Assembly: GCA_004352715.1 (NCBI GenBank)
Contig: SCFE01000050.1
Coordinates: 1,009,349 to 1,073,348, forward strand
Length of the DNA stretch: 64,000 nt
Source: Hofstenia miamia
Taxonomy: Eukaryota > Xenacoelomorpha > Acoela
Direction of reading: 5' to 3'
Shown here one piece after another: positions 23,621-34,477 of this stretch. The notes below the pieces were generated by a model. It saw only the letters and a list, made by a program, of their open reading frames with translations. It was not told the origin of the DNA and made no database searches. Position numbers and translations under genes: made by a program. The number at the start of each line of letters is the position of its first letter. Within the stretch, counting starts at the first letter, position 1.

Positions 23621-23655
<35 letters not shown>

Positions 23656-23659
23656 NNNN

Positions 23660-23693
<34 letters not shown>

Positions 23694-26600
23694 GGTGTCC
23701 CAGAAACAACTGAACACATTAAAACCCTAATAACTTATCCTACAAAGCATCAATCGCATAGAATTTTTAACCTTAGATTTTGCACATCATAGGAGTTGAA
23801 CACTGAAGATTTCAGCTTAATAGAGTGAATATGAGAACTTCTGTCATAGAATAATGAAAATATGCATTTTTTACTTGTTTTACGAGAAAAAACACGCATG
23901 TTTATTCAAAAAAAATTTTTAACAAATCGAAACAAAATATATTTAAATCAAGTTTTCAATGTGATCACCACCACGCTCAACACAAAGTCGCATTCGCAGA
24001 GAAAAGTGGGCAATAGCTCTCTTATGACAGTCATCGTCGATCTCACCGAAGGCCGCTTGAATTCGCTTCTTCAGATGGTCGATGTTGTGTGCCTTCTCCC
24101 GAAACACGAATGTGACCCCACAGATAGTAGTCGCAAGGAGTCATATCTGGTGATCTTGGCGGCCATGCAACTGGACCTCCATTAAGATTTGAATCTTACC
24201 AAACTGAACAGTCAAAATTTCAAAATTCATTAGGATGAAATCAAAGGTAAACGTTGTTTTTGATTTTTAAACGAACTAAACAATGAATCGAGATGAAACT
24301 TTCACAGTTGAACTCCTATGATGCGTAGAATACGTGGTTAAAAATTCATTGAAATTGGTTTCTCACAAGAGTAGATATTGTAGTTTTAATGTGTTCAGTT
24401 GTTTTTCTAACCGCACTCGTTTGTACCCAAGAATAATTTTTTGCTGACATTCAAAAAATTTAGAAATATCAATTGCTTTTTTATCACAATCATTTAATAT
24501 TTTATTTATGGTAATTTCAAAAAAATGCTTATTTACCCAAAACTGCCCATTTAATGCTTAAAGATACAATCGTTTTTGTCCAAATTTTCAAAAAATTTTG
24601 TCAGAGTTGATATTGATATTGAAAAATAAATGGCTATGTAGTGATTTGAATTGATAATCACAAAACAAAAAGCATAGATTGGATTACAAACAAATGATGC
24701 CGCAGGAAATTGAAATAGAAATAGCAGAGCTTGTAAAAGTTCCAGAGTAATATTTTATAAAAGAATTGTTCATAATATTATCTTAGTACAGTAAACTGGA
24801 GGCGAGATTATGGAGCTGCTTTAACAGTCATGAAATGGTTTGAATCAGTTATTTCAAAATAGAAAACAATTTATGACGATCATGCCTGATATCAGTACCA
24901 TAGCAAGTGGTCTGGTTGTACAGGTTTGTGACTGTGCATTAATAATACAGACATGATTCAAAATATTCCAAGTAATCAAACAGCAAATATACGATAATAG
25001 CCCTGAAGGAATTTGTAGGAGCCCCTTTACATAGATCCTGCACTTTTGCAGAGCTTTGATATTGCGATCTTTATAAATTTACAAGTGATTTTTAAAATAA
25101 TTGATCAAGCTAAATTTGTTATCGCAGCCAATTGTATTATTGCAACTTGATATAATCAATACAAAATGCATGCAATAGATCATTGGTCGAAATTGTTTTG
25201 GAAAAGACCTGTTATCAGTTTAGCGATTCTATGAATTTAGATACTGACTCTCACTCCCATCACATCCTCTTGACGGTGGTTAAAATTATTGCAACTTTAA
25301 AAGCACTACTGCTTAGCAAATTAATTTCGTCCCTTTTCCTAAGTTTTTTAATAGCGGTCAATCTAGCACCACTCATATTTGTTTGCATGAATTGGTGCGA
25401 AGTTGTGTGTTGCAAACAAAGTTTGTTTTGTTTGATTTATTCAAGGTGAAATAATGTTATGCACTAACTTATGGTAAATATCAAGGTTGCACTTTGTAAT
25501 TAGACAATTATATTGTTATCCACGTGTCGGGAAGCATAAAATTTGTAGCATTCATGAAATAACCTAACACCTAACGCTAAGTGGAAACCTACAAATTGTA
25601 AGTCAGTGCACACTTAATATGCTCCAATTAAATATAAAAATGGCTTAGTTCACTCAGTATTGAGATGTGCATACTGTTGTTGCCAATATTTCGATACTCA
25701 TACGATGCATTCGTAAACTGTAAGAAACGTCTAATTTACACACTAGTATATACCATAGGTGCAAACTGTCAGTAAAAACTCTCGTCCCGAACCGCTTCCA
25801 CCTATGTGCGATCCAAATTATTACAAGATCTCAATAAATACTTCTAAAATTGTTGAAAGATGGTATTGCGGCGCATATTTGGATTTTACAGTTACAAAAA
25901 ACTGCAAGTAGAGAAATACTTTTTTAAATTGCAGGTTGACGAAGCACTTTGACCCGACTTGAAGGAACCCAACTCGATCCAAGCCAATTGTAGGTACTAG
26001 ACTACACTACGTAAACTGAAAAAATTGATTATTTTACAACCACTGAAACATAACGTAGTAAATATTAAAAAATGTAAAGCACAATAAGAGATCAATTATT
26101 GATTCAGAACCATACAAAAACAGAGTTGAATATGGCACAAAAAAACTGCTCTATTTTTTGAGAGCCAAACATATAATATTAGCAAAATAAAATAGTAAAT
26201 ACTTAATACACATACACCATACTCGCACAAACCCAAATTGTGTATTTTTGCCCAACAGAACGACATTTAAATAGTGCCATCGAAAGTTGTTATTTTTTGT
26301 TACGCGAAAGTTGAATAGTCAAACCATACAAAAGTAAAATTAGATTTATAAAATTAGAACTTTATCCCTACCATAATTTGGCTCAATTTAAAGTGCTCTG
26401 TTTTGCTGTGGTATTTTTTAAAATTTTTATATGGGTAGGGTTTCATCACTACTTTATGGGTTTTGACGTTAGCTAACAAACATTGAATTAATACAAAATG
26501 AAATGAAAGTTTTGTTTTATTGATGCTCCATATTTTGACTTGATCTCGTGTGTATAAATGCAGAAAGCCAATTTAGTAGCTTTTTCTGAGTCAAGTCTAT

Positions 26601-27237
26601 TTCAGATATCAGACTGTACATGTATATATCCAACAAAAGAGAAAACTCGCTTAATCCTTGCAGAAGATGGAATTAATATCAGAATTTTAAGCGTCTATGA
26701 TGCAACTTCCCCATTCAGGCTTCCCAGGTAAATATCTGTCATTGTTATTTGCAAACGTGAAAACACACTGTTAAAGGAAGAGGGACATGATGGAATGTCA
26801 CCAAGTCATGTTTTAAAAATTGGTTTTGATTGGCTAAATAAACAATTTTTCGGCAAAAAATTTAAAGGATTCAAAAACTAAGGGTAAGAAATGCATTTTT
26901 TCAAGGTCATTTTTTAATATTTTGAAAAATTTAATCACGACTAAGACATCATTCGTCACAAAATTCTGCGTACCCCACTTAATAGGACATTGTAAGGTCA
27001 TTATATCGATATGGACCTCCTTGCATGTTATTTAGTGGAAATGTTAGTGCAGGTATTTGTAACGATATACATGTATATGACAATTTGGCATCTAAGAAAA
27101 ATTGTACCTGCATCAAGAGCACTCCCATTATTTGCTAAAATTTGATAACCTGCCGTAGCAGCTTCATGTACGACTGTAGAATTGAGATCACTTACTGATT
27201 GCACACCACCATGGCAAACAACTACAGGGTGCATCAT
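16930..27237 (-). CDS. Isoaspartyl peptidase/L-asparaginase family Ntn hydrolase (four exons)
   Basis: Four minus-strand exons (27237-27108, 23602-23284, 20550-20361, 17178-16930) join in frame through GT/AG sites into a 295-residue protein, close to the ~308 of human ASRGL1. It begins PVVVCHGGVQS, the family's beta strand and glycine loop. LEDCPALNAALGSNL and CDAGVM follow. The predicted nucleophile is Thr153 in CDTVGAVAID, where the precursor should cleave itself into alpha and beta chains. Substrate-binding residues are kept: Arg181 and Asp184 in PGRVGDS, and Thr204 to Gly207 in TATGTGE. Known role: hydrolysis of L-asparagine and of isoaspartyl peptides. Odd: the residue before the nucleophile is Asp, as in glycosylasparaginase and taspase, not Gly as in ASRGL1, while the linker is short as in ASRGL1. 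No signal peptide is seen, so it is probably cytosolic. Its introns carry piggyBac and mariner insertions. Confidence 0.85.
17427..17669. repeat. Three copies of (GG)GCCCTTTGTAACA
   Basis: The short motif GCCCTTTGTAACA occurs at 17427, about 17629 and about 17657; the last two carry GGG in front. All are in the same orientation inside intron 3 of the asparaginase-like gene. No inverted partner is seen. Possibly remains of a transposon end. Confidence 0.5.
18083..18465. repeat. GC-rich repeat island in intron 3
   Basis: A block unusually rich in CCGG/CGGCC words (ACCGGCCGGC, GGCCTGTCGGTCGG, GCCGACCGAC) within AT-rich intron. Its edges weakly resemble hAT ends (TAGAGTTGC left, GCTCTA right), but no convincing target duplication is visible. 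Confidence 0.35.
19208..19232. repeat. TA microsatellite
   Basis: Uninterrupted TA run inside intron 3. Confidence 0.9.
20361..20550 (-). CDS. Asparaginase-like gene, exon 3 (catalytic Thr)
   Basis: 190 nt between acceptor TTTAG and donor CAG|GTTTCA, residues 151-213. It holds the nucleophile Thr153 (DTVGAV), the second conserved Thr171 (SSTGG), PGRVGDS and TATGTGE. The join to exon 2 splits the Gly150 codon (GG+A) and restores the frame exactly. Confidence 0.88.
20653..20770. repeat. 26-bp minisatellite, about 4.5 copies
   Basis: Unit GATTTGAAATTCTAACAACT plus ACAAGT, starting at 20653, 20679, 20705, 20731 and 20757 (partial). The copies are essentially identical, so the expansion is recent. 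It lies in intron 2, 100 bp upstream of exon 3. Confidence 0.93.
21404..23031 (+). mobile_element. piggyBac element, internally deleted, perfect TTAA duplication
   Basis: TTAA at 21404-21407 and 23028-23031 bracket inverted ends CCCTTTAAGTGGCA (21408-21421) and TGCCACTTAAAGGG (23014-23027). TTAA duplication and ends starting CCC are the piggyBac signature. A subterminal repeat (GTAGTAGATCTGC near 21425, counterpart ATCTACTAC near 22888) is also present. Length between duplications is 1620 bp. The element sits in intron 2 of the asparaginase-like gene, on the opposite strand. Confidence 0.92.
22090..22808 (+). pseudogene. piggyBac transposase remnant
   Basis: The plus strand encodes an acidic N-terminal part (EDAIERIFNGNEAEAEHLSS, then an Asp/Asn-rich stretch), then SPLEYFRQVSPDDINALVAQ followed by TNLYSTQKSG, and LNLSHIQLPSYKLYW. 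These are typical of the piggyBac transposase N-terminal domain (P-L-x-Y-F ... Q-T-N-x-Y ... LP-x-x-x-YW). After a large internal deletion the text resumes with IDEQIMPAKTKYSGIRQYNP and KPVKWGFN, then FIYA-like codons up to about 22808: the family's EQM-x-P-F-K-G and KP-x-K-W-G-x-K motifs. The first two catalytic Asp of the DDD triad fall in the missing part. Two in-frame stops are present (near 22219 and 22394). Confidence 0.85.
23284..23602 (-). CDS. Asparaginase-like gene, exon 2
   Basis: 319 nt between acceptor TTTTTAG and donor CAGG|GTAGAT, residues 44-150. The codon shared with exon 1 (G+TT) yields SALDAVVESVRVLEDCPALN, exactly the family pattern. Later motifs: LGSNLQLDG, CDAGVM, HYGACIGTS, KNPILLAKE, then the short variable linker before the nucleophile. 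Confidence 0.88.
23628..23690. repeat. TA microsatellite with 4-N gap
   Basis: TA repeats on both sides of NNNN (23656-23659). True length unknown. Confidence 0.9.
23691..24418 (-). mobile_element. Internally deleted mariner-type element
   Basis: The left end CAGGGTGTCCCAGAAACAAC continues TGAACACATTAAAAC; the right end is its inverted counterpart GTTTTAATGTGTTCAGTTGT near 24384-24403. The element lies against a TA microsatellite in intron 1 of the asparaginase-like gene. The minus strand carries only the last third of a mariner transposase, so most of the coding region has been lost. Confidence 0.85.
23943..24184 (-). pseudogene. Mariner transposase C-terminal fragment
   Basis: Minus strand: PVAWPPRSPDMTPCDYYLWG is the conserved end of the catalytic core (P-x-SPD, with the last catalytic Asp, then D-x-x-LWG). 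After a frameshift REKAHNIDHLKKRIQAAFGE and LRMRLCVERGGDHIENLI lead to the stop at 23943, the usual mariner C-terminus. The N-terminal helix-turn-helix and the first catalytic Asp are absent. Confidence 0.88.
24420..27107. other. Intron 1 of asparaginase-like gene, no feature seen
   Basis: AT-rich intronic DNA between the mariner insertion and exon 1. I see no coding or repeat feature I can name. Confidence 0.6.
27108..27237 (-). CDS. Asparaginase-like gene, exon 1
   Basis: 130 nt from ATG at 27237 to donor GCAG|GTACAA, residues 1-43: MMHPVVVCHGGVQSVSD, then a helix ending NNGSALDA. The HGG turn and the N-GSALDA motif are conserved in the family. A second Met follows immediately; either could start. 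Untranslated upstream exons cannot be seen. Confidence 0.82.
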
Positions 27238-27239
27238 TA

Positions 27240-28406
27240 TTTCAACTAAAACATTTAGATGGTCAATTTAAACATCAACAAACTGTGCATATTGTTTGCA
27301 TAAAATGTACGCATAAGACATGGGATTTCACTGTGAATGAAAATTTCATTTTAATGATAGCGCTTCTCCCAAATTTTCTGTTACAAAACTCAAACAGCAT
27401 TTAAAAAGCGAGTGTCAAATTTTAAGCAAGGTAAGGTAAATCGAACAGAAGTAATCTCCTAACTATAAATTTCCTTTATTATTTAGTATATAAATCTGAA
27501 CAAGATACAAGAAATACTGGATTTTGTTAGGCATGTAAGACTCCTATTGTTTTTGTGTTTTATGTATCAAATTCTGGCGCTGAAAAAGACCAGATTGCAA
27601 AATATTCTTTGCAGTATAACAACGCAACGAGGGCAACAATGAAAAAACTTATAATTTATCATAATTTTTAAAAGTAACTTACAAAATATAAAATTAAAAT
27701 TTTGAAAATACTGCTATTAAAAAAGCACCTGACGTCATTAGGTAGATCACACAAGTGGCCAAAAAATATAAGAATATAATATTTTAGGAATTTTTCTGAA
27801 GGTTAAGGATGTTAAAAAGGTTGAAAAAGTTGACCAAAAATCCGAAACCATAAGAATCCAATCCTATTGAAACTATGATATATCACAATACTAGTCTAGT
27901 TAAAGCTTAAACAACAGTAAACAATATTAACCACTTGCTTTACAACATCATTTTTCCACAACATTTAAGATAGCAGAACATGTGTATAAGAATTAAGGCG
28001 AATCGTTTTTGACCTAAAAACTCAGCATTTTGACCAAAAAACTAAGAAATTTTGACCTTATATTAAGCTATTAAAAACAATCAAATGATTTCAAACAAAT
28101 ACCCTATTTTCACGTGACATGAGACATGCAGGTCTTGTGTTTTCAATGAGTCAATGACTAAACACCCAAAACAAGATACATTCAATCACTCAAGTACATG
28201 TAAAGGACTTGAAAACATTCGACTTCCACATGCTTTTATTTTTCTCAAGTGTCTCATGTCTCGTGTCATCGTGTAAGCAACCAGAAAATAATATGTGCAT
28301 GTTTATGACTGTGGTTATTTAATAATTTCGAACGCAAATTAGCAGTAATTGTCGCAATATTATTAATGGTATTTAATCTATTGTTTATTTGAAGCTATTT
28401 AAAATA
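27240..28406. other. Upstream region of asparaginase-like gene
   Basis: Intergenic, AT-rich. It should contain the promoter of the minus-strand gene, but no convincing core element stands out against the A/T background. Confidence 0.4.
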
Positions 28407-29114
28407 TAGGGCATCCCAAAAAAAACGGCGCTTTTCTGTTTTTCAATGCTTACTATCGTTAATGGCGTCTATCTTTTTGAAATCAATTGGCATTTTGCAG
28501 TGGAGCACACGCGCAAATCAATTAAACTTCACTTCTATCCACAATAGGCGTACACTCGCATCAGTTGCAATGGAAAAGCCATCGCAGAAAGAGCTGTATT
28601 TCCTGATAATGACACTTCAGAGAAATGACATGAAGGCGAGTGATATTCATCGCATAATCGTCAAGGCTCACGGAGACATAATCAGTTTGCGTCGTGTACA
28701 GAATATTGTGAAAGAATACAGGACTGGAAAGAGAAGAACAACGACTCGTGCTGAAGGAAGTGGAAGACCGGCATCTTCGTGCACCGTTGAAAACGCCAAC
28801 ATTATCGCTGAAATCGTCGAAGCCGACCCTCATGTCAGCTGCAATCATTTGGAAGACCTAACAAGTATACCTCAAAGCAGTGTTCACCGTATCCTGACTG
28901 AAAAACTGAACAAAAAATCCGTGTGTGCGCACTGGGTTCCTCATGTTTTGACGGAGCAACAAAAGCAGAACAGAGTCAGTGAGTGTAATGAGCTGTTGAT
29001 TCACTTCGACCAAGACTCGTCTCAGAGACTGACTGTCATAACAGATGAAAAGTGGATCTTTTGCCGACATCTTCAATCGACGCATAACATGCGATCAGGA
29101 TTGCTGCAGGTGGT
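28407..29114 (+). mobile_element. Mariner element, 5' half (runs into gap)
   Basis: TA at 28407-28408 followed by GGGCATCCCAAAAAAAACGG, a mariner-type terminal sequence. The transposase ORF starts about 150 bp inside. The other end should fall in the N block (29115-30114); no matching inverted end is visible at 30115 onward. Confidence 0.82.
28570..29114 (+). CDS. Mariner-like transposase, N-terminal part
   Basis: Uninterrupted reading frame from the Met at 28570 to the gap. An in-frame Met lies upstream at 28462, but the 28570 start fits the family. Seen: a first helix-turn-helix (QKELYFLIMTLQRNDMKASD), a linker with GSGRPASS (the GRP AT-hook-like motif), a second HTH (IPQSSVHRILTEKLNKKSV), WVPHVLTEQQKQNRV (the W-V-P-H-L-T/D motif) and VITDEKWIF, holding the first catalytic Asp. 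These are the ordered hallmarks of mariner transposases. Up to the gap there is no stop or frameshift, so this copy is the best preserved transposase of the window. The rest of the catalytic core is hidden in undetermined bases, so activity cannot be judged. Confidence 0.88.
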
Positions 29115-30114
29115 NNNNNNNNNNNNNNNNNNNNNNNNNNNNNNNNNNNNNNNNNNNNNNNNNNNNNNNNNNNNNNNNNNNNNNNNNNNNNNNNNNNNNN
29201 NNNNNNNNNNNNNNNNNNNNNNNNNNNNNNNNNNNNNNNNNNNNNNNNNNNNNNNNNNNNNNNNNNNNNNNNNNNNNNNNNNNNNNNNNNNNNNNNNNNN
29301 NNNNNNNNNNNNNNNNNNNNNNNNNNNNNNNNNNNNNNNNNNNNNNNNNNNNNNNNNNNNNNNNNNNNNNNNNNNNNNNNNNNNNNNNNNNNNNNNNNNN
29401 NNNNNNNNNNNNNNNNNNNNNNNNNNNNNNNNNNNNNNNNNNNNNNNNNNNNNNNNNNNNNNNNNNNNNNNNNNNNNNNNNNNNNNNNNNNNNNNNNNNN
29501 NNNNNNNNNNNNNNNNNNNNNNNNNNNNNNNNNNNNNNNNNNNNNNNNNNNNNNNNNNNNNNNNNNNNNNNNNNNNNNNNNNNNNNNNNNNNNNNNNNNN
29601 NNNNNNNNNNNNNNNNNNNNNNNNNNNNNNNNNNNNNNNNNNNNNNNNNNNNNNNNNNNNNNNNNNNNNNNNNNNNNNNNNNNNNNNNNNNNNNNNNNNN
29701 NNNNNNNNNNNNNNNNNNNNNNNNNNNNNNNNNNNNNNNNNNNNNNNNNNNNNNNNNNNNNNNNNNNNNNNNNNNNNNNNNNNNNNNNNNNNNNNNNNNN
29801 NNNNNNNNNNNNNNNNNNNNNNNNNNNNNNNNNNNNNNNNNNNNNNNNNNNNNNNNNNNNNNNNNNNNNNNNNNNNNNNNNNNNNNNNNNNNNNNNNNNN
29901 NNNNNNNNNNNNNNNNNNNNNNNNNNNNNNNNNNNNNNNNNNNNNNNNNNNNNNNNNNNNNNNNNNNNNNNNNNNNNNNNNNNNNNNNNNNNNNNNNNNN
30001 NNNNNNNNNNNNNNNNNNNNNNNNNNNNNNNNNNNNNNNNNNNNNNNNNNNNNNNNNNNNNNNNNNNNNNNNNNNNNNNNNNNNNNNNNNNNNNNNNNNN
30101 NNNNNNNNNNNNNN
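29115..30114. other. Assembly gap, 1000 N
   Basis: Placeholder-length gap inside a mariner element; a repetitive sequence is a likely cause. Confidence 0.95.
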
Positions 30115-32913
30115 CATGCAAAAAGTGATTTTTTACGAATTTTTTAAATTTTCACGGATTTTATACATGTTGCAACACATAAAATTATATACATTGTGTT
30201 TTATAACGTATACCAAAGCAATATATTGGTAGACTTATTGAGTGAGCCTCCTGTCATAGATAAAAGTTTTCTCTTGTTTTAAGTGTTTGCCTCTTAATTA
30301 CGATGTATAGTGGTATTGTATAGTGGTATTTAATGGTAGCATTGCATGGCATATCCACCACACGACACCGGATCATGCTAGCTTTAGCAATTCACATTTT
30401 TTGCAGGTATACTTTACAGTGATTTATAGTTTGTAACAACAGGCTATTTTTCAAATGCCGTTATTTTGTTTTTGCTAACAGAAATTTAAACATAAATTCT
30501 GATTTGATCGCAATACATATACATATTTTATTCTATGCGTTACATAGAGTAAAAATTCACATGTATTTTAGTTTGTTTTATGTGTTCACAACTTTATAAT
30601 TTTAATTTATGTAAATGCATATTAAAATGTACACAAAATGCGCTTTCATTGACATTTGAATTTAAGGCTTTTTATAAGTAATTAAAACCATCAAATAGTT
30701 AAAAACATGTTAAATTTAAGAGTATTTACTAAAATAGGGATAAATGCTTGCATTTCAAATTTAACACTACGCCTGGCGTCAAATGTTGAGGAATAGTCTT
30801 GTACAGGAAACTTTGAAAATGTACAGTAATTCTCTTGGACATCTAAGACTCACATAAGAACACTATCTTTCAGAGTCTAGCTCAGTATTGACAATATAAC
30901 TAACCTTAACACAAAAACTTAACAGAAACTAGAATATATTAATTTAACCAATATGTTTAGCAATTTTGTTTACTAAACTTTGTTGAATAGCAGAAAATGC
31001 AAAAATTTTACTTTTCAATTACAAAAGTCTGATACAAATGTCACGCAACAGAAACGGTTTTTTTTATTTTCAAGAAAAGTTTTTTTCAACATTGGCATGC
31101 GTGGGTAATGAAGAGAGCAAAATTCGAACGATTTCCCTTAACGCTTCTTCTTTAGCTAGCGAAATTGGTTAGTTATAGAAAAAACTAAACAGATCTGTTA
31201 ACAGATTTTGAAGTTTATTTACATAGTTTTTTAAACCTAATTGTTAATAGATCTGTTAAAAAATTATAAGCAAGGTCATCACTCCTCTCTTGATTTTAAA
31301 GGCCTTGACGCTACTGATGCATACTCCTAGTGGTTATACCGGTATAGATGCCAATGCATGAAGTGGTAGTAAATTTCAATTGCCAATGAATATTGGCTTT
31401 TAGCTAATATAAATGAAAGATTAAATCTTGAATCTTAATAAAAGAAATAAAGAAATTTTCCTCGCAATTGTTACACAATATTATATTATACATATTCTTA
31501 GTTATAATTATTTAATAGAAGCTATACTAATTGTAAAAATTGCAAATTTCCAATTAAAAACTTAGGCACACTTTTGGAATTTAAGGTCGAATTACATCCT
31601 ATGAAGCCTATAAAACATAAGAAATAGAAATGGTGACTGTATGTGGTAAAGTTAATCCTAAATTACTATGGGTAGATATAAGACAAAAGTGAGATACAAA
31701 TACTTTCGCGGAACAAGGTAATTGTTTTCACAATAATTGGAATTGCTTGTTGAATTTGGAAAAATATTTTTTCTAAATCTTTAGCACTTTTTCGAAATAG
31801 CATGAGTAATTTGACTAGGATACGAACTATAATTATCCCTGAGCAACCTAAAGTCTTTCGGCAGATTGTGACCATTCTTATAAATATTGATTCTTTAAAA
31901 CAAAAGTTGAACTAAGAATTTTATTTAACATTTCTGTTACATAATTTATGTCAGCAGTGTGTTTGTCATTAATTATACTACCAATTATTTGATTCTGTTC
32001 ATTGCAAACAGTAAGGGATATAATAAAATATATATTGCATTACTGGTGTAGGATTAGGGAATCAATGAAAAAGCAATATAGAGCAATATAATTAGAGAAC
32101 AAAATTTAGAGCTCAATTTATTGGGAGTGGGTTTATGAGAAGTACATGTAGATTAACAGGGTGCAGAGTAAGCACGCGATTATTGGACAGGAAATGAAGT
32201 CCTTGGGACTTCGTGTTCATTTCCTTGAAAACAGAGTAGCATCAATCATTCGCAAGTTTCAGAAAAAGCAAACATGGAACGAGATCTAGTAAATGTAATT
32301 CCGACAAGAACCAAAGGGCAAAGGCGATTATTTACTCAACAACTATATGTAAATTAAATGTGTTTAGTTGAACCAGTTCAATTTTTAGAAATATCAATGC
32401 ACAAACTTCTGCAAACGATACTGTTTTTATCAGAGTTGGCCGGGGCTGGACCAAAATTTAAATTCTAATGGTAAAATACACCATAGATAAACAAGGGTGT
32501 AATTTTTTATAATCGTATTGCATTGCACCCGCATGTCTGTCAGAAAAATTCATTCACAGACGCAACACACCCGCTCTTTTCTAACAAGGCGGCGTTATTT
32601 CAAGTACTTAAGTAAAAAAATGTCAATGGCAGAATTGATTTTCTATTAATTTTGTTTAATTGAGTCAATGATGGCAAATATATTATATTACTTAGATTTC
32701 ATAGTATAATAAATATTGTATTAGTTTAGTATTAAACATGTAACAAAATAAAAATCTCCACCCGCATCGCAACCCGCGTGGCATTTGAAATTCAGTACCG
32801 ACACTGCACTGCACCGCAGCTTCCGAGTGCGGATGAACCCACACCCGCGTCCATCTTTGAAATACACCCTTAACAAAAAGTTTAGAGAAAATTCATAGGA
32901 ACAATAAAATATA
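30115..32913. other. Gene-free stretch
   Basis: AT-rich; no supported gene. A 12-bp palindrome AACAGATCTGTT lies near 31188 with a variant near 31248. Nothing else nameable. Confidence 0.5.
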
Positions 32914-33781
32914 TAGGGGAGACCGGCGCAATGCGGGATTACGGTATTATTAGATAGAGAAATACAATAACGCTAATTTGTTAACAAGCTCAGTAATTGG
33001 ATACGTTATGCATTTACACGAACCTACCTAATTCATTTATTGCACGTGGATTACGTTCACAGGAGGTAATTGTTTGTTTTTGATGTAATATTGCTCATTT
33101 AAACTAATCTATATAAATATAAAAAAATTTATTCGAATAGCTTGTGAAGGTGTTAATGGAAATAATGCAAGCATGTTGCAGATGTTCACAATAAACGAAC
33201 GCAAATAATTGTTTAGTATTTTTATTGAGAATGTGCATTTATTATTTGACATCGTTTGGGGTAAAACGGGACAGGAATGCGCCAGTTCATATTTTTGCAT
33301 GCAACTCATCAATATTTGATGTGACATTATATATTCCAAAATTTTTTAGTCACATGTATCAAAACTGTTCATTTTAGGATAAATTAATATGGTACGCAAT
33401 TGTAAACGAAAGAGTTCAAGGTTATGTTGGAATACCCAACATTTGGAGAAGCCATTCGAATATATATATAAAGTGTATATTTTGATAATTTCTGCACAGA
33501 ATCTATGATGTTGTGAATTATCAAATCCATTTTTGGTTAGAAAAAACACCTAAAAAAGTTTAATTAGTAGTCCCTTCTTGCCCCTATTATGCGGGGGCAA
33601 GAAGGGCCGCTCATCATTTATTAAAACCGCTAAGAGTATTCAGCATGTCCAATTGAGTTAGCATTGATGTATTGTGACGTTAGGCATGTCTTCACTCTAT
33701 AGAGTTTGGTGGTAGTCAGGGAATTGCCACTAATTTTACACATCAAATACCACACATCCCGCTTTGCTCTGGTCTCCCCTA
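32914..33781. mobile_element. TA-flanked inverted-repeat element (MITE-like)
   Basis: TA at 32914-32915 and 33780-33781. The left end GGGGAGACCGGCGCAATGCG (32916) continues GGAT. The right end is inverted: ATCCCGCTTTGCTCTGGTCT then CCCC (33756-33779). About 19 of 24 bases match. TA duplication suggests a Tc1/mariner-like mobilising enzyme. Length 864 bp, with no transposase. Inside are further G/C-rich words (GGGGTAAAACGGGACAGG) and a perfect hairpin. Confidence 0.75.
33572..33606. repeat. Perfect 13-bp hairpin
   Basis: CCCTTCTTGCCCC at 33572-33584 and its exact complement GGGGCAAGAAGGG at 33594-33606, with a 9-base spacer. GC-rich stem in AT-rich DNA, inside the TA-flanked element. Confidence 0.92.
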
Positions 33782-34477
33782 AAACTTGCTGAATTGAGCT
33801 CTCTTTGCTGATCCAATTAATACAACATCGCAAAATCTGTGAAAAAATATAATCGGGTACCTGAAAATTATACTGTACCACAAAAACACATTTCGTTATT
33901 AAAAACGCATTTTTAACTATTTTGACGTTAATGAGGGCAGGGAAAAACTAGTTTATAAAAAGTTTGAATTGGGCTGGATCGGGTTTGGGCATAAGATCAT
34001 GGAGAGGGCTGTCTGGGCCAAAAATGTCCGCGCATTTCGAAGTCCAGGTGTGATATACAGAGGAGCAACAACTCCAAGCAAAATTATGAAAAATATAAGC
34101 ATAACACTCAGAGGCTAACACAAATTCTTAAAAGAACATATTAATTCCTTATGAATCTATGCTTAGCTCAATATGAAATTGATTTAATAACCTTAATTTA
34201 ATATTTGCTTAACTATGGGGGAAATTTCATAGTTACTAGAGTTATATTCTAGGTGAATGCAAATTAAGATAAAATATTTTGTACATTTAAATTATAAAAC
34301 TCGAAACAACCATTTCCTAATGTTATTAATCAAACACACCGATTCTAGTACACCAAATTGTGTAAATAGGCGGTCGATCTCATGGGTCAATGTAAATCAA
34401 GTTTACCTAGTTCCTAGTCACACAGATTTTGATAAGATAAGATAAATTCTAAGAAGTACAAAAGAGAATTGCTAACA

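Noticed and set aside
24015-24185. Plus-strand ORF at 23862-24185
   Set aside because: The minus strand here encodes the mariner transposase tail; the plus frame has no motif.
25183-25449. 88-codon ORF in intron 1
   Set aside because: No motif, hydrophobic composition typical of random AT-rich frames, no splice context.
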